Source: Oscillospiraceae bacterium (GTDB lineage: Bacteria > Bacillota > Clostridia > Oscillospirales > Ruminococcaceae). From it: a DNA stretch of 64,000 bases. The position numbers and the translations under genes are program-made. Within the stretch, counting starts at the first letter, position 1, and each line of letters begins with the position of its first letter. Of this stretch, positions 28,653-39,050 are shown piece after piece. The notes beneath the pieces were generated by a model, which saw only the letters and a list, made by a program, of their open reading frames with translations, was not told the origin of the DNA and searched no databases. Where the stretch lies: NCBI GenBank assembly GCA_031280965.1, contig JAITFZ010000033.1, positions 1-64,000 on the forward strand, written 5' to 3'.

Positions 28653-29019
28653 GCAAAACATTGTATTTTTCTGTATTATCGGCGTGATTTTTGTGGTTTC
28701 GGTGATTGTGTGGCTTGTCGTAAGCGACATTCAAACCGAAAACACAACCGCCCTTGTTTACAAGAACGGCGTGTTAATTGAAACCATCAGCCTTTCAGCG
28801 GTTGAAACGGAATACGAATATGCAATTAACGACGACGGAGTAAATGTAATTCTTGTCAAGTCCGGTGAAATCGGCGTAATTAGCGCCGACTGCCCCACTC
28901 AAATCTGCGTTAATACCGGATTTATCGGAAGCGGCGTAATTCCGATTATTTGTATCCCGAACCGGCTTGAAATCCGCATTGTAGGCGGCAGTCATGAACT
29001 TGACGCCGTTGCAGGGTAA
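28636..29019 (+). CDS. NusG domain II-containing protein
   Basis: N-terminal TM; SGEIGVISADCPTQICVNTGFIGSGVIPIICIPNRLEIRIVG. Confidence 0.85.
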   Translation: MKLLSKQNIVFFCIIGVIFVVSVIVWLVVSDIQTENTTALVYKNGVLIETISLSAVETEYEYAINDDGVNVILVKSGEIGVISADCPTQICVNTGFIGSGVIPIICIPNRLEIRIVGGSHELDAVAG

Positions 29020-29024
29020 ACGAC

Positions 29025-29564
29025 ATGAGAACTAACGTACGAAAGCTTTCACTGACTGCGCTTTTCGCCGTAATCGCGCTGATTATATTCATTGTGGAAG
29101 CGCAAATCCCGCTCCCTGTCAACGCTCCCGGGCTAAAGCTCGGACTCGCGAATATTATAATCCTGTTCATGCTTTTTCTTGGCGGAATGTGGAAAACGCA
29201 GGATATTTTCATGGTTTTTCTTGTGCGGGTTTTGCTCGCCGCGCTGATTACAGGAAACGCTCAGGCACTGCTTTTCAGCTTTACGGGAGGGCTCTTCGCT
29301 CTGCTTGTTATGCTGTCAATGAGGACGGCGTTCAAGGGTGCCGCGATTCCGGTTGTCAGCGTGGCGGGAGCGATTGCACATAACGCAGGACAAATCACGG
29401 TTGCGGCGTTAATTACAAGTGCCGGTGTTTTCGTTTATCTTCCGGCGCTCGTTGCGGGCGGCATAATCAGCGGCTTGCTTACAGGCTTCGCGGTATATTT
29501 TATTTACAAAGCACATCCGAAATTTATTAGTTATATTGGAGGTATGAATAATGACATTCGATGA
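29025..29564 (+). CDS. Gx transporter family protein (HepS component I-like)
   Basis: ALFAVIALIIFIVEAQIPLPVNAPGLKLGLANIIILFMLFL. Confidence 0.85.
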   Translation: MRTNVRKLSLTALFAVIALIIFIVEAQIPLPVNAPGLKLGLANIIILFMLFLGGMWKTQDIFMVFLVRVLLAALITGNAQALLFSFTGGLFALLVMLSMRTAFKGAAIPVVSVAGAIAHNAGQITVAALITSAGVFVYLPALVAGGIISGLLTGFAVYFIYKAHPKFISYIGGMNNDIR

Positions 29565-30570
29565 TTTAAGAAGCTTTCTTGAAAAAAAGAACAGGCGGTC
29601 GGCAATCTTAGATGCTGACTTTAAACTGCTTTGGGACAAGGACGGATTTTTCGGTTCGTGGAAAATCGTTTATCCAAAAAAAGATGATTTTTTTGACCGG
29701 AAAGAAATAATAATTTCCATTGGTACAAACAAGGCGAAAACGCCGGTAAGCATAACAAAATTCACGCTCGCCGGCGGGGAAACCCGTTACATCTGCGAGG
29801 CGTTTGACCGCGATACGGTTTCGGAGCTTGCCTCAAAGTCGGAGATTTCAGAACTGCTTAAAAATTATCTCACGGGTATTAACGACAAGATTCAAGCGAT
29901 TCAGTTTCTCGCCGACCAGTGCGCGCAGAATCCGCTCGTTCAGAGCGACAGGGTATTGCTCGGAAATTACAGAACACAGGCAGGTGCGGCATTTGATTTA
30001 TTAGCGCTCAGCACTAACCTGAACTATTTTTTCAACACGTTTTCTTATGCGGACAACGACAGTAAAATTGATATATTCAAGACGATTGACGGGCTTGTTA
30101 AAAAGTGCAACGAACTGCTCGGCTATTCAGCGATTTTGCTTAGCTCGAAGGAAAGCGGGCGCTTAGCGAAAATTCCCGAACGTGTGTTCACCGTAGTTTT
30201 TCTGAACCTTATTCAAAACGCACTGCTTTATTCAAAGCCGGAAAGCAAAATTGAGGTTAAGCTGTTCTATGACAGTGATAATGCCACGATTAGCGTAACC
30301 AACGAGATTGCGGTCAATCCGCCGCCTGTTTCCGAAAACATAAGACTCGGAATAGGCTTGCCGCTTGTTGAAAGAATCGTGACAAACATAGGCGGCAGGG
30401 TTTTCAACGAGCAAGTCGGCAGTACCTATAAAGCGCATATTGCGTTACCCCTGCATGTAAGAGGCAACGCGGAAAGTATAGCGTTTGAGCATATGTCAAC
30501 CGAATTCATCACGCAGAACATGAGTTATATAAAACGTTATCTTAACAGATTCACAGAAATAGCCGATTGA
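29551..30570 (+). CDS. Soluble sensor-kinase-like protein with HATPase domain
   Basis: NLIQNALLYSKPES, IGLPLVERIVTNIGG; no TM segment. Confidence 0.7.
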   Translation: MTFDDLRSFLEKKNRRSAILDADFKLLWDKDGFFGSWKIVYPKKDDFFDRKEIIISIGTNKAKTPVSITKFTLAGGETRYICEAFDRDTVSELASKSEISELLKNYLTGINDKIQAIQFLADQCAQNPLVQSDRVLLGNYRTQAGAAFDLLALSTNLNYFFNTFSYADNDSKIDIFKTIDGLVKKCNELLGYSAILLSSKESGRLAKIPERVFTVVFLNLIQNALLYSKPESKIEVKLFYDSDNATISVTNEIAVNPPPVSENIRLGIGLPLVERIVTNIGGRVFNEQVGSTYKAHIALPLHVRGNAESIAFEHMSTEFITQNMSYIKRYLNRFTEIAD

Positions 30571-30888
30571 GAAACCTGGCCAAAACCTTGACAAACCCGT
30601 TAAAACATAAACAAGAAAAGCAAAATTCCAAAAAGACACAGCAAAGCTCACCATGTCAAAATATAAAACACGAATCATGCAATAAGTTTACGGAGCGATT
30701 TATAAAGTTCAATTTTATTAACGGCTTTAGCAATAATTACGCCAACTAATTGAGTGATTCCTGCAAAAATAAGATTGGATTTTATTTTAACTTATATAGG
30801 GACACCAGATTTAAAAAATGATGGAAATCCTTTGATAATGGTGTTTAATCATGGAATTTATACATTGCGAGGAGAAAAGTAACTGATA

Positions 30889-31371
30889 ATGATTACACAT
30901 ACTATGAAAAGCAATCTGTCTGGTGCAAGAGCCGAGCAGTTTTATGAGTTTATGATAAACTCTCCACAAGACGTATACGCTCACTGGTTGCCCGATGAGC
31001 ATCATGAATTTTATGTTGTAAAACAAAGCAAGACAACTCCTGTGGGTGATTTGATTTATTTCGACCAACACATCAGTCCGAAACATAGGTTAAGGTTTTA
31101 TGCGGTTACAAAAACAGCAAATAAACCTAATCGTGTCGTGTTTCAAATGCGTAAATTGGGTGTGAATATACCCGGATTCTTGGAACTGAATTTCTGTGAT
31201 ACTCCTGACGGGCTATTGCTCATTGAAACACTCCGTATCGGGTTTGCTGGTTTAGGTAGATTGCTTGACCCTTTCATCAGAATAGTATATAACAAGTCTT
31301 TTTTTGAAGCGTTAAATGCACATCATATAAGAGAATGGTTAAATTTAGCCGAAGTGTTGAATAATCATTAG
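30889..31371 (+). CDS. Hypothetical protein, possibly SRPBCC-like
   Basis: 160-aa ORF (SNLSGARAEQFYEFMINSPQDVYAHWLPDEHHEFYVVKQ...). Confidence 0.5.
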   Translation: MITHTMKSNLSGARAEQFYEFMINSPQDVYAHWLPDEHHEFYVVKQSKTTPVGDLIYFDQHISPKHRLRFYAVTKTANKPNRVVFQMRKLGVNIPGFLELNFCDTPDGLLLIETLRIGFAGLGRLLDPFIRIVYNKSFFEALNAHHIREWLNLAEVLNNH

Positions 31372-31567
31372 AGGGCTTACATATTTTGTAAACCCTCTAA
31401 TCACCGCTATTCCCCTATAATTCGTTATCATGCTCCTTTCGTTTCACCCTCGATTGCGTAGGTGGTGGCTGTATTTCGGGCGGTTCTCGCTTGATTTCCG
31501 CTAAAACACGTTTAAGCTTTTGCGGTGAGCGTTGCGCGAATGTTAAGGAATGTTGCGGAACGGCTCC

Positions 31568-32743
31568 CTACATTTTTCCTTTTGTACCGCCGAGTCTTGC
31601 GCCGGATAGAATATTCGTTTCAAACGAGAAGTTCACGGACTTATTTTCGCGTTCCCGCTTCAATGCCAAACCTATCATTTTATCAAGCAGGTCGGGATAT
31701 TTTACGCCCACAGGCTCCCATAAATAAAACGCCAAGCTTCCCGGAATTGTGTTAATTTCGTTATAGAACAGTTCGTCGCTTGAATTATCGTAAAGAAAGT
31801 CAATTCTCGCTACGCCCGAACAACCGAGCGCCTGAAAAGCCCTAACTGCCAAAGCGCGGACTTTTTCGCGCAGTTCAGGCGGAATGTCGGCGGGGATTTT
31901 TCTTGATAACGACACCATTCCCGAGTTCTTGCCTTTCACGCCGCTTTTATATTTATCGTCGTAGCTTAAAATCTCATCGGCAGCGATTGGTTCTTCACAC
32001 TCGCCGGCTTCTGCTTCACTGCTGTCGCCGAGTACGGAAACATTGATTTCCCGCAGATTTTGAACTGCGCGCTCAGCAATGATTTCCGAGGCGAAGAGGA
32101 AGCCGTGTTCAAGCGCTTCAGATGCGTTTTCGGCGTTTTCAGCAATTTTTATTCCAACGCTTGAGCCGAGGTTAATCGGCTTTACAACGGCAGGAAATCC
32201 GATTTGTTCTTCAATTAACTTTACGGCGGCTTTGCTGTTGCTGTAAAAATCCGAGCTTTTTATTTTAACGCAATCAAGTACGGGAATCCCCTCATGTCTC
32301 AGTAAAATTTTCTGTGTATATTTATTCATGCCGCACGCCGCCGAAAGCACGTCACACCCGACATAAGGCACACCGAGAAATTGTAAAAACCCTTGCAAAA
32401 CGCCGTCTTCAACATTAGTTCCGTGTCCCATCGGGAAAGCGACCTCAATTTCGCTTATAACTTTTTTTCCGAAGCGTGACGGGTATTTTACAAGCAACGC
32501 TTTACCGCCGTCACACACGGGGACAACACGGATGCTTTGCCTTATGAGGGTGGGGATATCGGCGTAGGATTCAATCCGGGCGGTCATAATACCTGTGTAC
32601 ATGCGGTTATTTTTGTCGATGTATACGGGGATTATATCGTATTTATCGGGGTTTAATGCGCGGATAGCCTGTAATGCAGTGATTACGGAAACCTCGTGTT
32701 CTACGCTCTTTCCGCCGAAAAAGACAGCTAATTTAATTTTCAA
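31568..32743 (-). CDS. ddl: D-alanine--D-alanine ligase
   Basis: LAVFFGGKSVEHEVSVITA, GSSVGI, NEINTIPGS. Confidence 0.96.
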   Translation of the reverse strand: MKIKLAVFFGGKSVEHEVSVITALQAIRALNPDKYDIIPVYIDKNNRMYTGIMTARIESYADIPTLIRQSIRVVPVCDGGKALLVKYPSRFGKKVISEIEVAFPMGHGTNVEDGVLQGFLQFLGVPYVGCDVLSAACGMNKYTQKILLRHEGIPVLDCVKIKSSDFYSNSKAAVKLIEEQIGFPAVVKPINLGSSVGIKIAENAENASEALEHGFLFASEIIAERAVQNLREINVSVLGDSSEAEAGECEEPIAADEILSYDDKYKSGVKGKNSGMVSLSRKIPADIPPELREKVRALAVRAFQALGCSGVARIDFLYDNSSDELFYNEINTIPGSLAFYLWEPVGVKYPDLLDKMIGLALKRERENKSVNFSFETNILSGARLGGTKGKM

Positions 32744-32785
32744 AATAATTTCCTCCGTTCGGGCTATTTATAATAACCCATACAA

Positions 32786-34225
32786 TCAATAATTATCGGG
32801 TAAATCGTTTTCAAGCAGAATTACTTTTTGTTTTCCTTCGGAATCCATTGCATACACAAACTCAAGCCCTTCGTCAATCGTTTTAAACACCTTGATTTTT
32901 TCTTCGGCGAAATTACTTTCCAATAGTCCTGCTTTAATCGGTGCGGCTTGCTTTTCGCCGATTAAGACAGCGATGTCACAGCATGAGCCAGCATGCGCGC
33001 CGAATTCCTTGTTTAATTCATATTCTTTATCTCCGAGTTCAATCATGCCCGGTGTGACTAAAATTCGCAAGCCGCCAAACATTTTTAAAACGTCCAAAGC
33101 CGCATTTGCGCCGACCGGATTTGAATTGAAAGCATCGTCGATTATTACAATATCGCCTTTATTAATAATCTGTAATCGGTGCGGCACAGGTTCAAGCCGT
33201 TTCACAGGTAAAACCAAATCCCGCATATCAATGCCGAGCTTGTTTGCGGCGGCAATCGCGCCTGTTATGTTCTGCACATTATGCGCACCGAGCAACCGCG
33301 TTGAAAACTGCGTTTCCTGTCCGTCGGGCGCGGTAATCGTGAAGTCTGTGCCTTTTTCCGAAACGCTCAGGGCAGAAGCGCGGTAATCTTTATCCCCCTC
33401 TGTTATGCCGTAACGGACGATGTTTTTGTCAATTTCACGGTTTTTTATATATTTATTATCGTAGTTCAAAAAAACCATGCCGTCGGTAACAGCGTCCGCG
33501 ATTGTGAATTTTTCCTCAATGATGTTTTCAAGCGTTTTCATGGTTTCCAAGTGTTGGGGGCCGATTGAGGTAAGCATGGAATGGCGGGGTTTTACTATAT
33601 CACAGATTTCTTTTATATCGCCTTTCCACTTCATTCCCATTTCGCAGATGAAAATCTCATGGGTTGCTTTTAAGTCGTTCCGGACTGTTTTGACTACTCC
33701 GAGGGTGGTGTTGAAGCTTTCGGGGGTCATAAGAGTGTTGTATTTCACGCTCAGCAGTTTATGAAGGAAGTATTTGGTTGAAGTCTTGCCGTAACTGCCG
33801 GTTATGCCGATGGTAATTAAATTTTTGTGGTTATTAATTATACGCTTGGCATCGTTAATGTAGCGGAGGTTATTAAGCTTTTCAACAGGTGCATTGATGA
33901 TGTTGGCGATTATAGGGAGGAACAAAGCAAGCGGAAGCAGTGCAAACGAAAACAATGCATTAATATAATCACCCCAAATTATGAACTCCGCTGCGCCGAA
34001 AACTATTAAAGAGGTTGCACACATACGAATTACTCTGCGCGTAAAAACTAACGGTTTTTTAGCTTTCTTAAAGCTTAGCCATTTTAGCGGATTCGTCAAG
34101 AGCCATTTAAAATGTGCGATATTCTTGTATGAATTCAACTGGAGCATATGCATTGAACGGAGAAACAAAAGCATTGAAAGCGCAGTAATAAATACTAAAG
34201 AGCTGTAGTAAATTATATCGCTCAT
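32786..34225 (-). CDS. murF: UDP-N-acetylmuramoyl-tripeptide--D-alanyl-D-alanine ligase
   Basis: GITGSYGKTSTKYFLHKLL, DDAFNSNPVGANAALDVL. Confidence 0.93.
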   Translation of the reverse strand: MSDIIYYSSLVFITALSMLLFLRSMHMLQLNSYKNIAHFKWLLTNPLKWLSFKKAKKPLVFTRRVIRMCATSLIVFGAAEFIIWGDYINALFSFALLPLALFLPIIANIINAPVEKLNNLRYINDAKRIINNHKNLITIGITGSYGKTSTKYFLHKLLSVKYNTLMTPESFNTTLGVVKTVRNDLKATHEIFICEMGMKWKGDIKEICDIVKPRHSMLTSIGPQHLETMKTLENIIEEKFTIADAVTDGMVFLNYDNKYIKNREIDKNIVRYGITEGDKDYRASALSVSEKGTDFTITAPDGQETQFSTRLLGAHNVQNITGAIAAANKLGIDMRDLVLPVKRLEPVPHRLQIINKGDIVIIDDAFNSNPVGANAALDVLKMFGGLRILVTPGMIELGDKEYELNKEFGAHAGSCCDIAVLIGEKQAAPIKAGLLESNFAEEKIKVFKTIDEGLEFVYAMDSEGKQKVILLENDLPDNY

Positions 34226-35049
34226 AAGGTTTTGTCCCCCAAATACGAATCTAAAATCCTCCCGAACTGTTCCGGCTGGTCAAAAAAAGCGTAATGCCCT
34301 GCGTTTTTTATAACTGCAAGCCCTGCGTTCGGCATTTTCCGCTCCATTAAAAGCCCGTCGGACAGCGGCGTCTGGTCGTCGTTCTCGCCCCAAATGAGCA
34401 AAACCTCACGGTCAACGCCCGGCAAAAGCGGCGTCAAATCCTCGTTCACGATTTTAACAAGACAACTTCTCATCATAGGTGAAGCCGCACGGTAGTCCGC
34501 CGAACCGCTTCGATTTTGCAATTTCAGGAATAGACGCGGGAAAGGTTTAAGAAAAAGCTTGCCTGTTTTAAAAACGCAGGTTTTTATTTTACGGGGCAGA
34601 CTTTTCCGGGACTTAATCCCCGCCGCACCCGTAAGTACAACCTTACCTTGGGGAACGGACGACTCTGCCCGTCCGTCTGCCAACAGTTTAATTATTATTC
34701 TGCAACCGAGGCTATGCCCGAAAAATGTAATATTGTGCAGATTCAATTTTTCGCAGAACGCCTTTATAAGCGCGGCATAATCGCCGACACCCCATGCCTC
34801 AGACGGCTCCGGACTGTCTCCGAAGCCCGGCAGGTCAGGCGCGATTATACGGAAGCGGCTTGATAAACTGCCGATGATTTCCTGATAAGTCCCGCCTCTG
34901 CAACCCCAGCCGTGCAAAAGAAGCAGAACGGGATTCACGCCGCCTGTATCGAGATAATGCACTTTTACGCCGTCTATATCTGAAAACAAGTAAAAACCTC
35001 CGCTGACTGTCAACTGTACACTGTTTATTATATGGGTAATTCTATCCAA
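34222..35049 (-). CDS. Alpha/beta hydrolase
   Basis: LLLHGWGCRGGTYQE, FFGHSLGCRI, WGENDDQTP, GHYAFFDQP. Confidence 0.88.
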   Translation of the reverse strand: MDRITHIINSVQLTVSGGFYLFSDIDGVKVHYLDTGGVNPVLLLLHGWGCRGGTYQEIIGSLSSRFRIIAPDLPGFGDSPEPSEAWGVGDYAALIKAFCEKLNLHNITFFGHSLGCRIIIKLLADGRAESSVPQGKVVLTGAAGIKSRKSLPRKIKTCVFKTGKLFLKPFPRLFLKLQNRSGSADYRAASPMMRSCLVKIVNEDLTPLLPGVDREVLLIWGENDDQTPLSDGLLMERKMPNAGLAVIKNAGHYAFFDQPEQFGRILDSYLGDKTL

Positions 35050-35104
35050 ATAAGTATAACATTTTAGAAATTAACTGTCAAGCAAATAAAATCACCCAAA
35101 ACAC

Positions 35105-35133
35105 TTGTATTTATTGTTAATCTTTGTTATAAT
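35105..35133 (+). promoter_or_regulatory. SigmaA-like promoter upstream of tandem leader repeats
   Basis: TTGTAT, 17-nt spacer, TATAAT. Confidence 0.5.
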
Positions 35134-35163
35134 TAATTTTAAGTACCATAAAAGCACTATGGA

Positions 35164-35410
35164 AGTTTGAAACAAAATACAACCGAAACGGGGAAAACGT
35201 TGTTTTCATTCCTTATTAGTGAAGAAAGGACTTTATGAAAATAAGTTTAAAACAAAATACAGCCGAAACGGGGAAAACGTCGTTTTCATTCCTTATTTAG
35301 TTAAGAAAGGACTTTATGAAAATAAGTTTAAAACAAAATACAACCGAAACGGGGAAAACGTCGTTTTCATTCCTTATTTAGTTAAGAAAGGACTTTATGA
35401 AAATATGAAT
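35164..35410 (+). repeat. Three tandem copies of an 80/81-bp leader cassette
   Basis: AGTTTRAAACAAAATACARCCGAAACGGGGAAAACGTYGTTTTCATTCCTTATT...AAGAAAGGACTTTATGAAAATA repeated with 80- and 81-bp spacing. Confidence 0.95.
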
Positions 35411-35830
35411 ATTCAGGGGACAGAGAAAGCCACAGTCTTGCTCATTCACAATCTGTCGGAAAAGCTGTTGTCGCTCAGGGACGCAATTTCCGATTCTGTA
35501 CGTGTTTACGCCGTTAAATCAGGGAGTTCGGCTATGCTCACGCTTGAAAAAACAGAAAATATCAAGCTTATTGTGCTGGATTTAGAGATGCCTGTTATGT
35601 CAGGGTACGAGTTTCTGGATTATTTAACCGTTTCGGGTAAGTACAAAGATATTCCCGTGCTGGTGATAACGGAAAGTCCGCAGCATGAGATTACCGCCGC
35701 GCTAAAGAGATACGGAAATGTAGCGGGCGTAATCGGCAAGCCCTGTGATATAAGGGAGTTTCGCGAAATAACGGCGGAAGTACTCGGCTTCGGGGTTTCA
35801 ATTATTGAAAAGGAGGAGGCGCCGTGTTGA
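35405..35830 (+). CDS. Single-domain response regulator (REC)
   Basis: ATVLLIHNLSEKL, IKLIVLDLEMPVMSGYEF, VIGKPCDIREF; start assigned after the repeats. Confidence 0.85.
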   Translation: MNIQGTEKATVLLIHNLSEKLLSLRDAISDSVRVYAVKSGSSAMLTLEKTENIKLIVLDLEMPVMSGYEFLDYLTVSGKYKDIPVLVITESPQHEITAALKRYGNVAGVIGKPCDIREFREITAEVLGFGVSIIEKEEAPC

Positions 35831-38800
35831 ACAAGAAACTGTCCGAAGGCAAAATAACCGTCATAATTACGCTTGCATTATTGCTTGCCGTTATGGGCGT
35901 AATGATTTATCTGACGCTGATTTTCACAATTCCTGCCGTATCTGTGGTTAGCGATAAAAATATTGAAAGAGGCGAGCTGAATCTGCGGGAGCAGAGCGGT
36001 TTTGATTATGAAAGAGATTTATTTTTATTAAACGGCGAGTGGGAATATTATCCGAATCAGCTTTTGTTTTCCGATGATTTCGCGGACGGTAAGGTTGATA
36101 ATGTAAGATATGTGAGGTTTCCGCACTATTGGCGGGACGACAGCGTTAACTTCCCGGACGGCAAAGGTTTCGCTACATACCGCATTGTGGTTTCTGCACC
36201 GGTCGAAGCCGACGGCATGGGTGTTTTCAGCGAATTCCAATACGGAGCCTACAGAATCTTTTTGAACGGGCAGTTAGTCAGCAAGGGCGGCGCGGTTTCC
36301 GAAAACCCTGACGAGCATTACTTTGCCTATAACGGAGACAGCGGCTATATACGTCCCGCACCCGGAGGTTATTATGAGGTAATAGTTCATGTCCAGTGCT
36401 ACGACCATATAGACGCGGGATTGTCTAACAACATCATCATGGGCGCACCGGATTCAATTATTCGTTACAGCGGGTTCATGGGTGCATTGGTGGGATTGTC
36501 GGGCGGCGCAGTAATGGTTCTGATACTCTATTTTCTTATTTTATTTATACGCAATACAGATAAGAGCGAGTATCTGAATTTTGCGATTTTATCATTCTGC
36601 GCCCTGTACTTTGTGCTGACCATCATCGGAAGGGGTCACGCTTATTATTTAGTCCCTGCGATAAGCAGCCGCCTGATTTACGCACTCGAACACATTACGC
36701 CTATAGCCGGCGCTTATTTCGCTTCTGTTCATGTTATAAAAAAGCATATTAAATATAAACATGCAGTCAAAATCACTGCAATATACACGGCAGTTCATTG
36801 TATTCTCTTAGCGTTACTGTCGTCTTATCAGGTCAGCCTGATTCGTGTATACTCGGGTATAGCGGCAATGGCAATTATAGTTACCGCGTTCGTAATAAGC
36901 CTTGTCTTTACGATTAACGGCAGGCGGAGAAATGACGAAAATTATCTGTTGCTTGAGCCTGTAAGCCTTTTGGTGCTTATACTTTCCGCAACGGTGAACA
37001 GGCTCGGACTTGTGTTATTTATAGGATTCGACCTATTCCCTGTCGGCGTAATTATCTTCTGTTTCATGCAAATCTTTGTATTATCGGGATACTACAGTGC
37101 GGTAGGAAAAGACCTTGTGGCGCTTACAAAGACGCTTGAAAACCGGGTAGCCGAACGTACCGCCGCGCTTGTTGAAGTAAACAGGCGGGTAGAAGCGGCG
37201 AACGAAATAAAAAGCGAGTTTCTTACCCGCATGAGCCACGAGATGCGTACACCGATGAACGCTATTGTAGGCATGAGTGAATTATTCGATACCGGCAATC
37301 TCAGCGAAACCCAGAAGAATTACTTCAAGGATATAAAAGAAACCTCGCACTCGCTTCTTAATTTAATCAACGATATTCTCGACTTTTCCCGAATAGAAGC
37401 AGGAAAGCTGGAGCTTGTACCGTCGCATTTCTGTTTCAGTACATTCATTGATGATATATGTACAACGGCGAAGTTCTCGGCTGATATAAAAACGCTCAGC
37501 TTCGAGTGTGCGATTACGGAAAACCTGCCCGATGTTATATACGGCGATGAAAACAGAATGAAACAGGTGATTGTCAATATTATAAGCAACGCTTATAAGT
37601 ATACCAATGAGGGCGGCGTGAAATTTGAAGTATCGACAGCCACGAAGCCGCAAAGCCCGGAAAGTATGCTTCTGTTTACTATACGCGATACCGGAATAGG
37701 TATGCGAAAAGAGAATATTCCGCGCATGTTCGATGCGTTCATGAACCCGAATTCAACAAGGAGCCGCGGACTTAAAGGCATCGGACTGGGGCTTGCTATA
37801 TGCAAGAGACTGATGGAAATGCAAAAAGGTGCAATTGAATTTGACAGCGAAGAAGGAAAGGGCAGCGTGTTCAGACTGTACTTCCCTCTTAAAATCGGGA
37901 ACAAAGAACTTGTGGAAGAAACGCACGTCAACGAGAAGATTTATGCCAAGAACGCAAAAATTTTATTAGTTGAGGATAATACAATAAACGTTACTGTCGC
38001 GCTCGGAATTTTAGCGGCGCATGACATTCGCCCCGATGTGGCAAAGGACGCCTATAAAGCGCTCAGTATGGTTAAGGAAAAGGACTACGACCTTATTTTC
38101 ATGGACCAGTTTATGCCTTCTATGGACGGCATAGAAGCCACACAGCGAATCCGCGAGATGGGCGGCAAAAATGCCGTATTGCCTATTATTGCGATGACCG
38201 CGAACGCGGCGCAGGGCGTAAGAGACATGTTGATTTTCAAAGGCATGAACGATTACTTATCTAAGCCGGTAGACCATAATCAGCTTAATGATATATTAAT
38301 CAGGTGGCTTCCGCATGATAAGATTTGTTCTTCGCTCGGCAGATTTGACGACAGCGAACAAAAAAGCGAGCTTTTCAACGAACTCCCGCGTGAACTTGTC
38401 GAAATCAGTGAAATCAACTGTAGCGCCGCGCTTAAAAACATGGACGGAAATGTTGAGATTTATATAGGATTACTGCGTCAGCTCGTAAGAGAAGCGGACG
38501 ATTATTCCGAAAGCCTTTTTGAATATCTCAAAGCCGTTGACTTCGTGAATTACATAATAGTTATAAACGGTGTAAAAAGCTTGTTATACAATATCGGCGC
38601 GAAAGCATGCGGCGACATGGCGGCGCGCCTTGAAGAAGCTGCTTGTGAAAAGAACGAGCAGTATTGCGACGAAAGGACTGATACATTCTGCAAGAGTTTA
38701 CGCTGGCTCTCACAACGTATATCGCTGGCGCTCCCGCATGAAAGCAAAGCAGATACAGCGGAAAAGGAAGAAATCCCGCACGAATCAGTAAAATTAACGG

Positions 38801-39024
38801 TAATTATGCAGAAATTGTCGCTTGCGCTCTCTATCGGAGACTGCGACACAATTGACGGATATATCGAAATATTAAAAGAAGACGGAGCGAAAAGCGATGG
38901 TGAACAGGACGAAGTTTCCAGAACTGTTTCTGCGATTATAAGGGAAACACAGGTAATGGAATACGAAAAAGCCGCAGAATTGTGCAGTGGTTTCTTAGAA
39001 ACATCTGTGAATAAGCAAAGTTAA
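35824..39024 (+). CDS. Hybrid histidine kinase: 7TMR-DISM sensor, HisKA, HATPase, REC, possible HPt
   Basis: NGEWEYYPNQLL jelly-roll-like extracellular region, 7 TM, SHEMRTPMNAIVGMSELFD, ILLVEDNTINVTVA, LIFMDQFMPSMDGIEATQRI. Confidence 0.93.
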   Translation: MLNKKLSEGKITVIITLALLLAVMGVMIYLTLIFTIPAVSVVSDKNIERGELNLREQSGFDYERDLFLLNGEWEYYPNQLLFSDDFADGKVDNVRYVRFPHYWRDDSVNFPDGKGFATYRIVVSAPVEADGMGVFSEFQYGAYRIFLNGQLVSKGGAVSENPDEHYFAYNGDSGYIRPAPGGYYEVIVHVQCYDHIDAGLSNNIIMGAPDSIIRYSGFMGALVGLSGGAVMVLILYFLILFIRNTDKSEYLNFAILSFCALYFVLTIIGRGHAYYLVPAISSRLIYALEHITPIAGAYFASVHVIKKHIKYKHAVKITAIYTAVHCILLALLSSYQVSLIRVYSGIAAMAIIVTAFVISLVFTINGRRRNDENYLLLEPVSLLVLILSATVNRLGLVLFIGFDLFPVGVIIFCFMQIFVLSGYYSAVGKDLVALTKTLENRVAERTAALVEVNRRVEAANEIKSEFLTRMSHEMRTPMNAIVGMSELFDTGNLSETQKNYFKDIKETSHSLLNLINDILDFSRIEAGKLELVPSHFCFSTFIDDICTTAKFSADIKTLSFECAITENLPDVIYGDENRMKQVIVNIISNAYKYTNEGGVKFEVSTATKPQSPESMLLFTIRDTGIGMRKENIPRMFDAFMNPNSTRSRGLKGIGLGLAICKRLMEMQKGAIEFDSEEGKGSVFRLYFPLKIGNKELVEETHVNEKIYAKNAKILLVEDNTINVTVALGILAAHDIRPDVAKDAYKALSMVKEKDYDLIFMDQFMPSMDGIEATQRIREMGGKNAVLPIIAMTANAAQGVRDMLIFKGMNDYLSKPVDHNQLNDILIRWLPHDKICSSLGRFDDSEQKSELFNELPRELVEISEINCSAALKNMDGNVEIYIGLLRQLVREADDYSESLFEYLKAVDFVNYIIVINGVKSLLYNIGAKACGDMAARLEEAACEKNEQYCDERTDTFCKSLRWLSQRISLALPHESKADTAEKEEIPHESVKLTVIMQKLSLALSIGDCDTIDGYIEILKEDGAKSDGEQDEVSRTVSAIIRETQVMEYEKAAELCSGFLETSVNKQS

Positions 39025-39050
39025 ATATATAGCTCGTAAGGGGGAATTTT

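Noticed and set aside
35219-35404. N-terminal 27-aa tandem repeat protein extension (KKGLYENKFKTKYSRNGENVVFIPYLV) of the response regulator
   Set aside because: The same KKGLYEN prefix appears before four unrelated proteins at ribosome-binding-site sequence, so it is better explained as untranslated leader read in frame.
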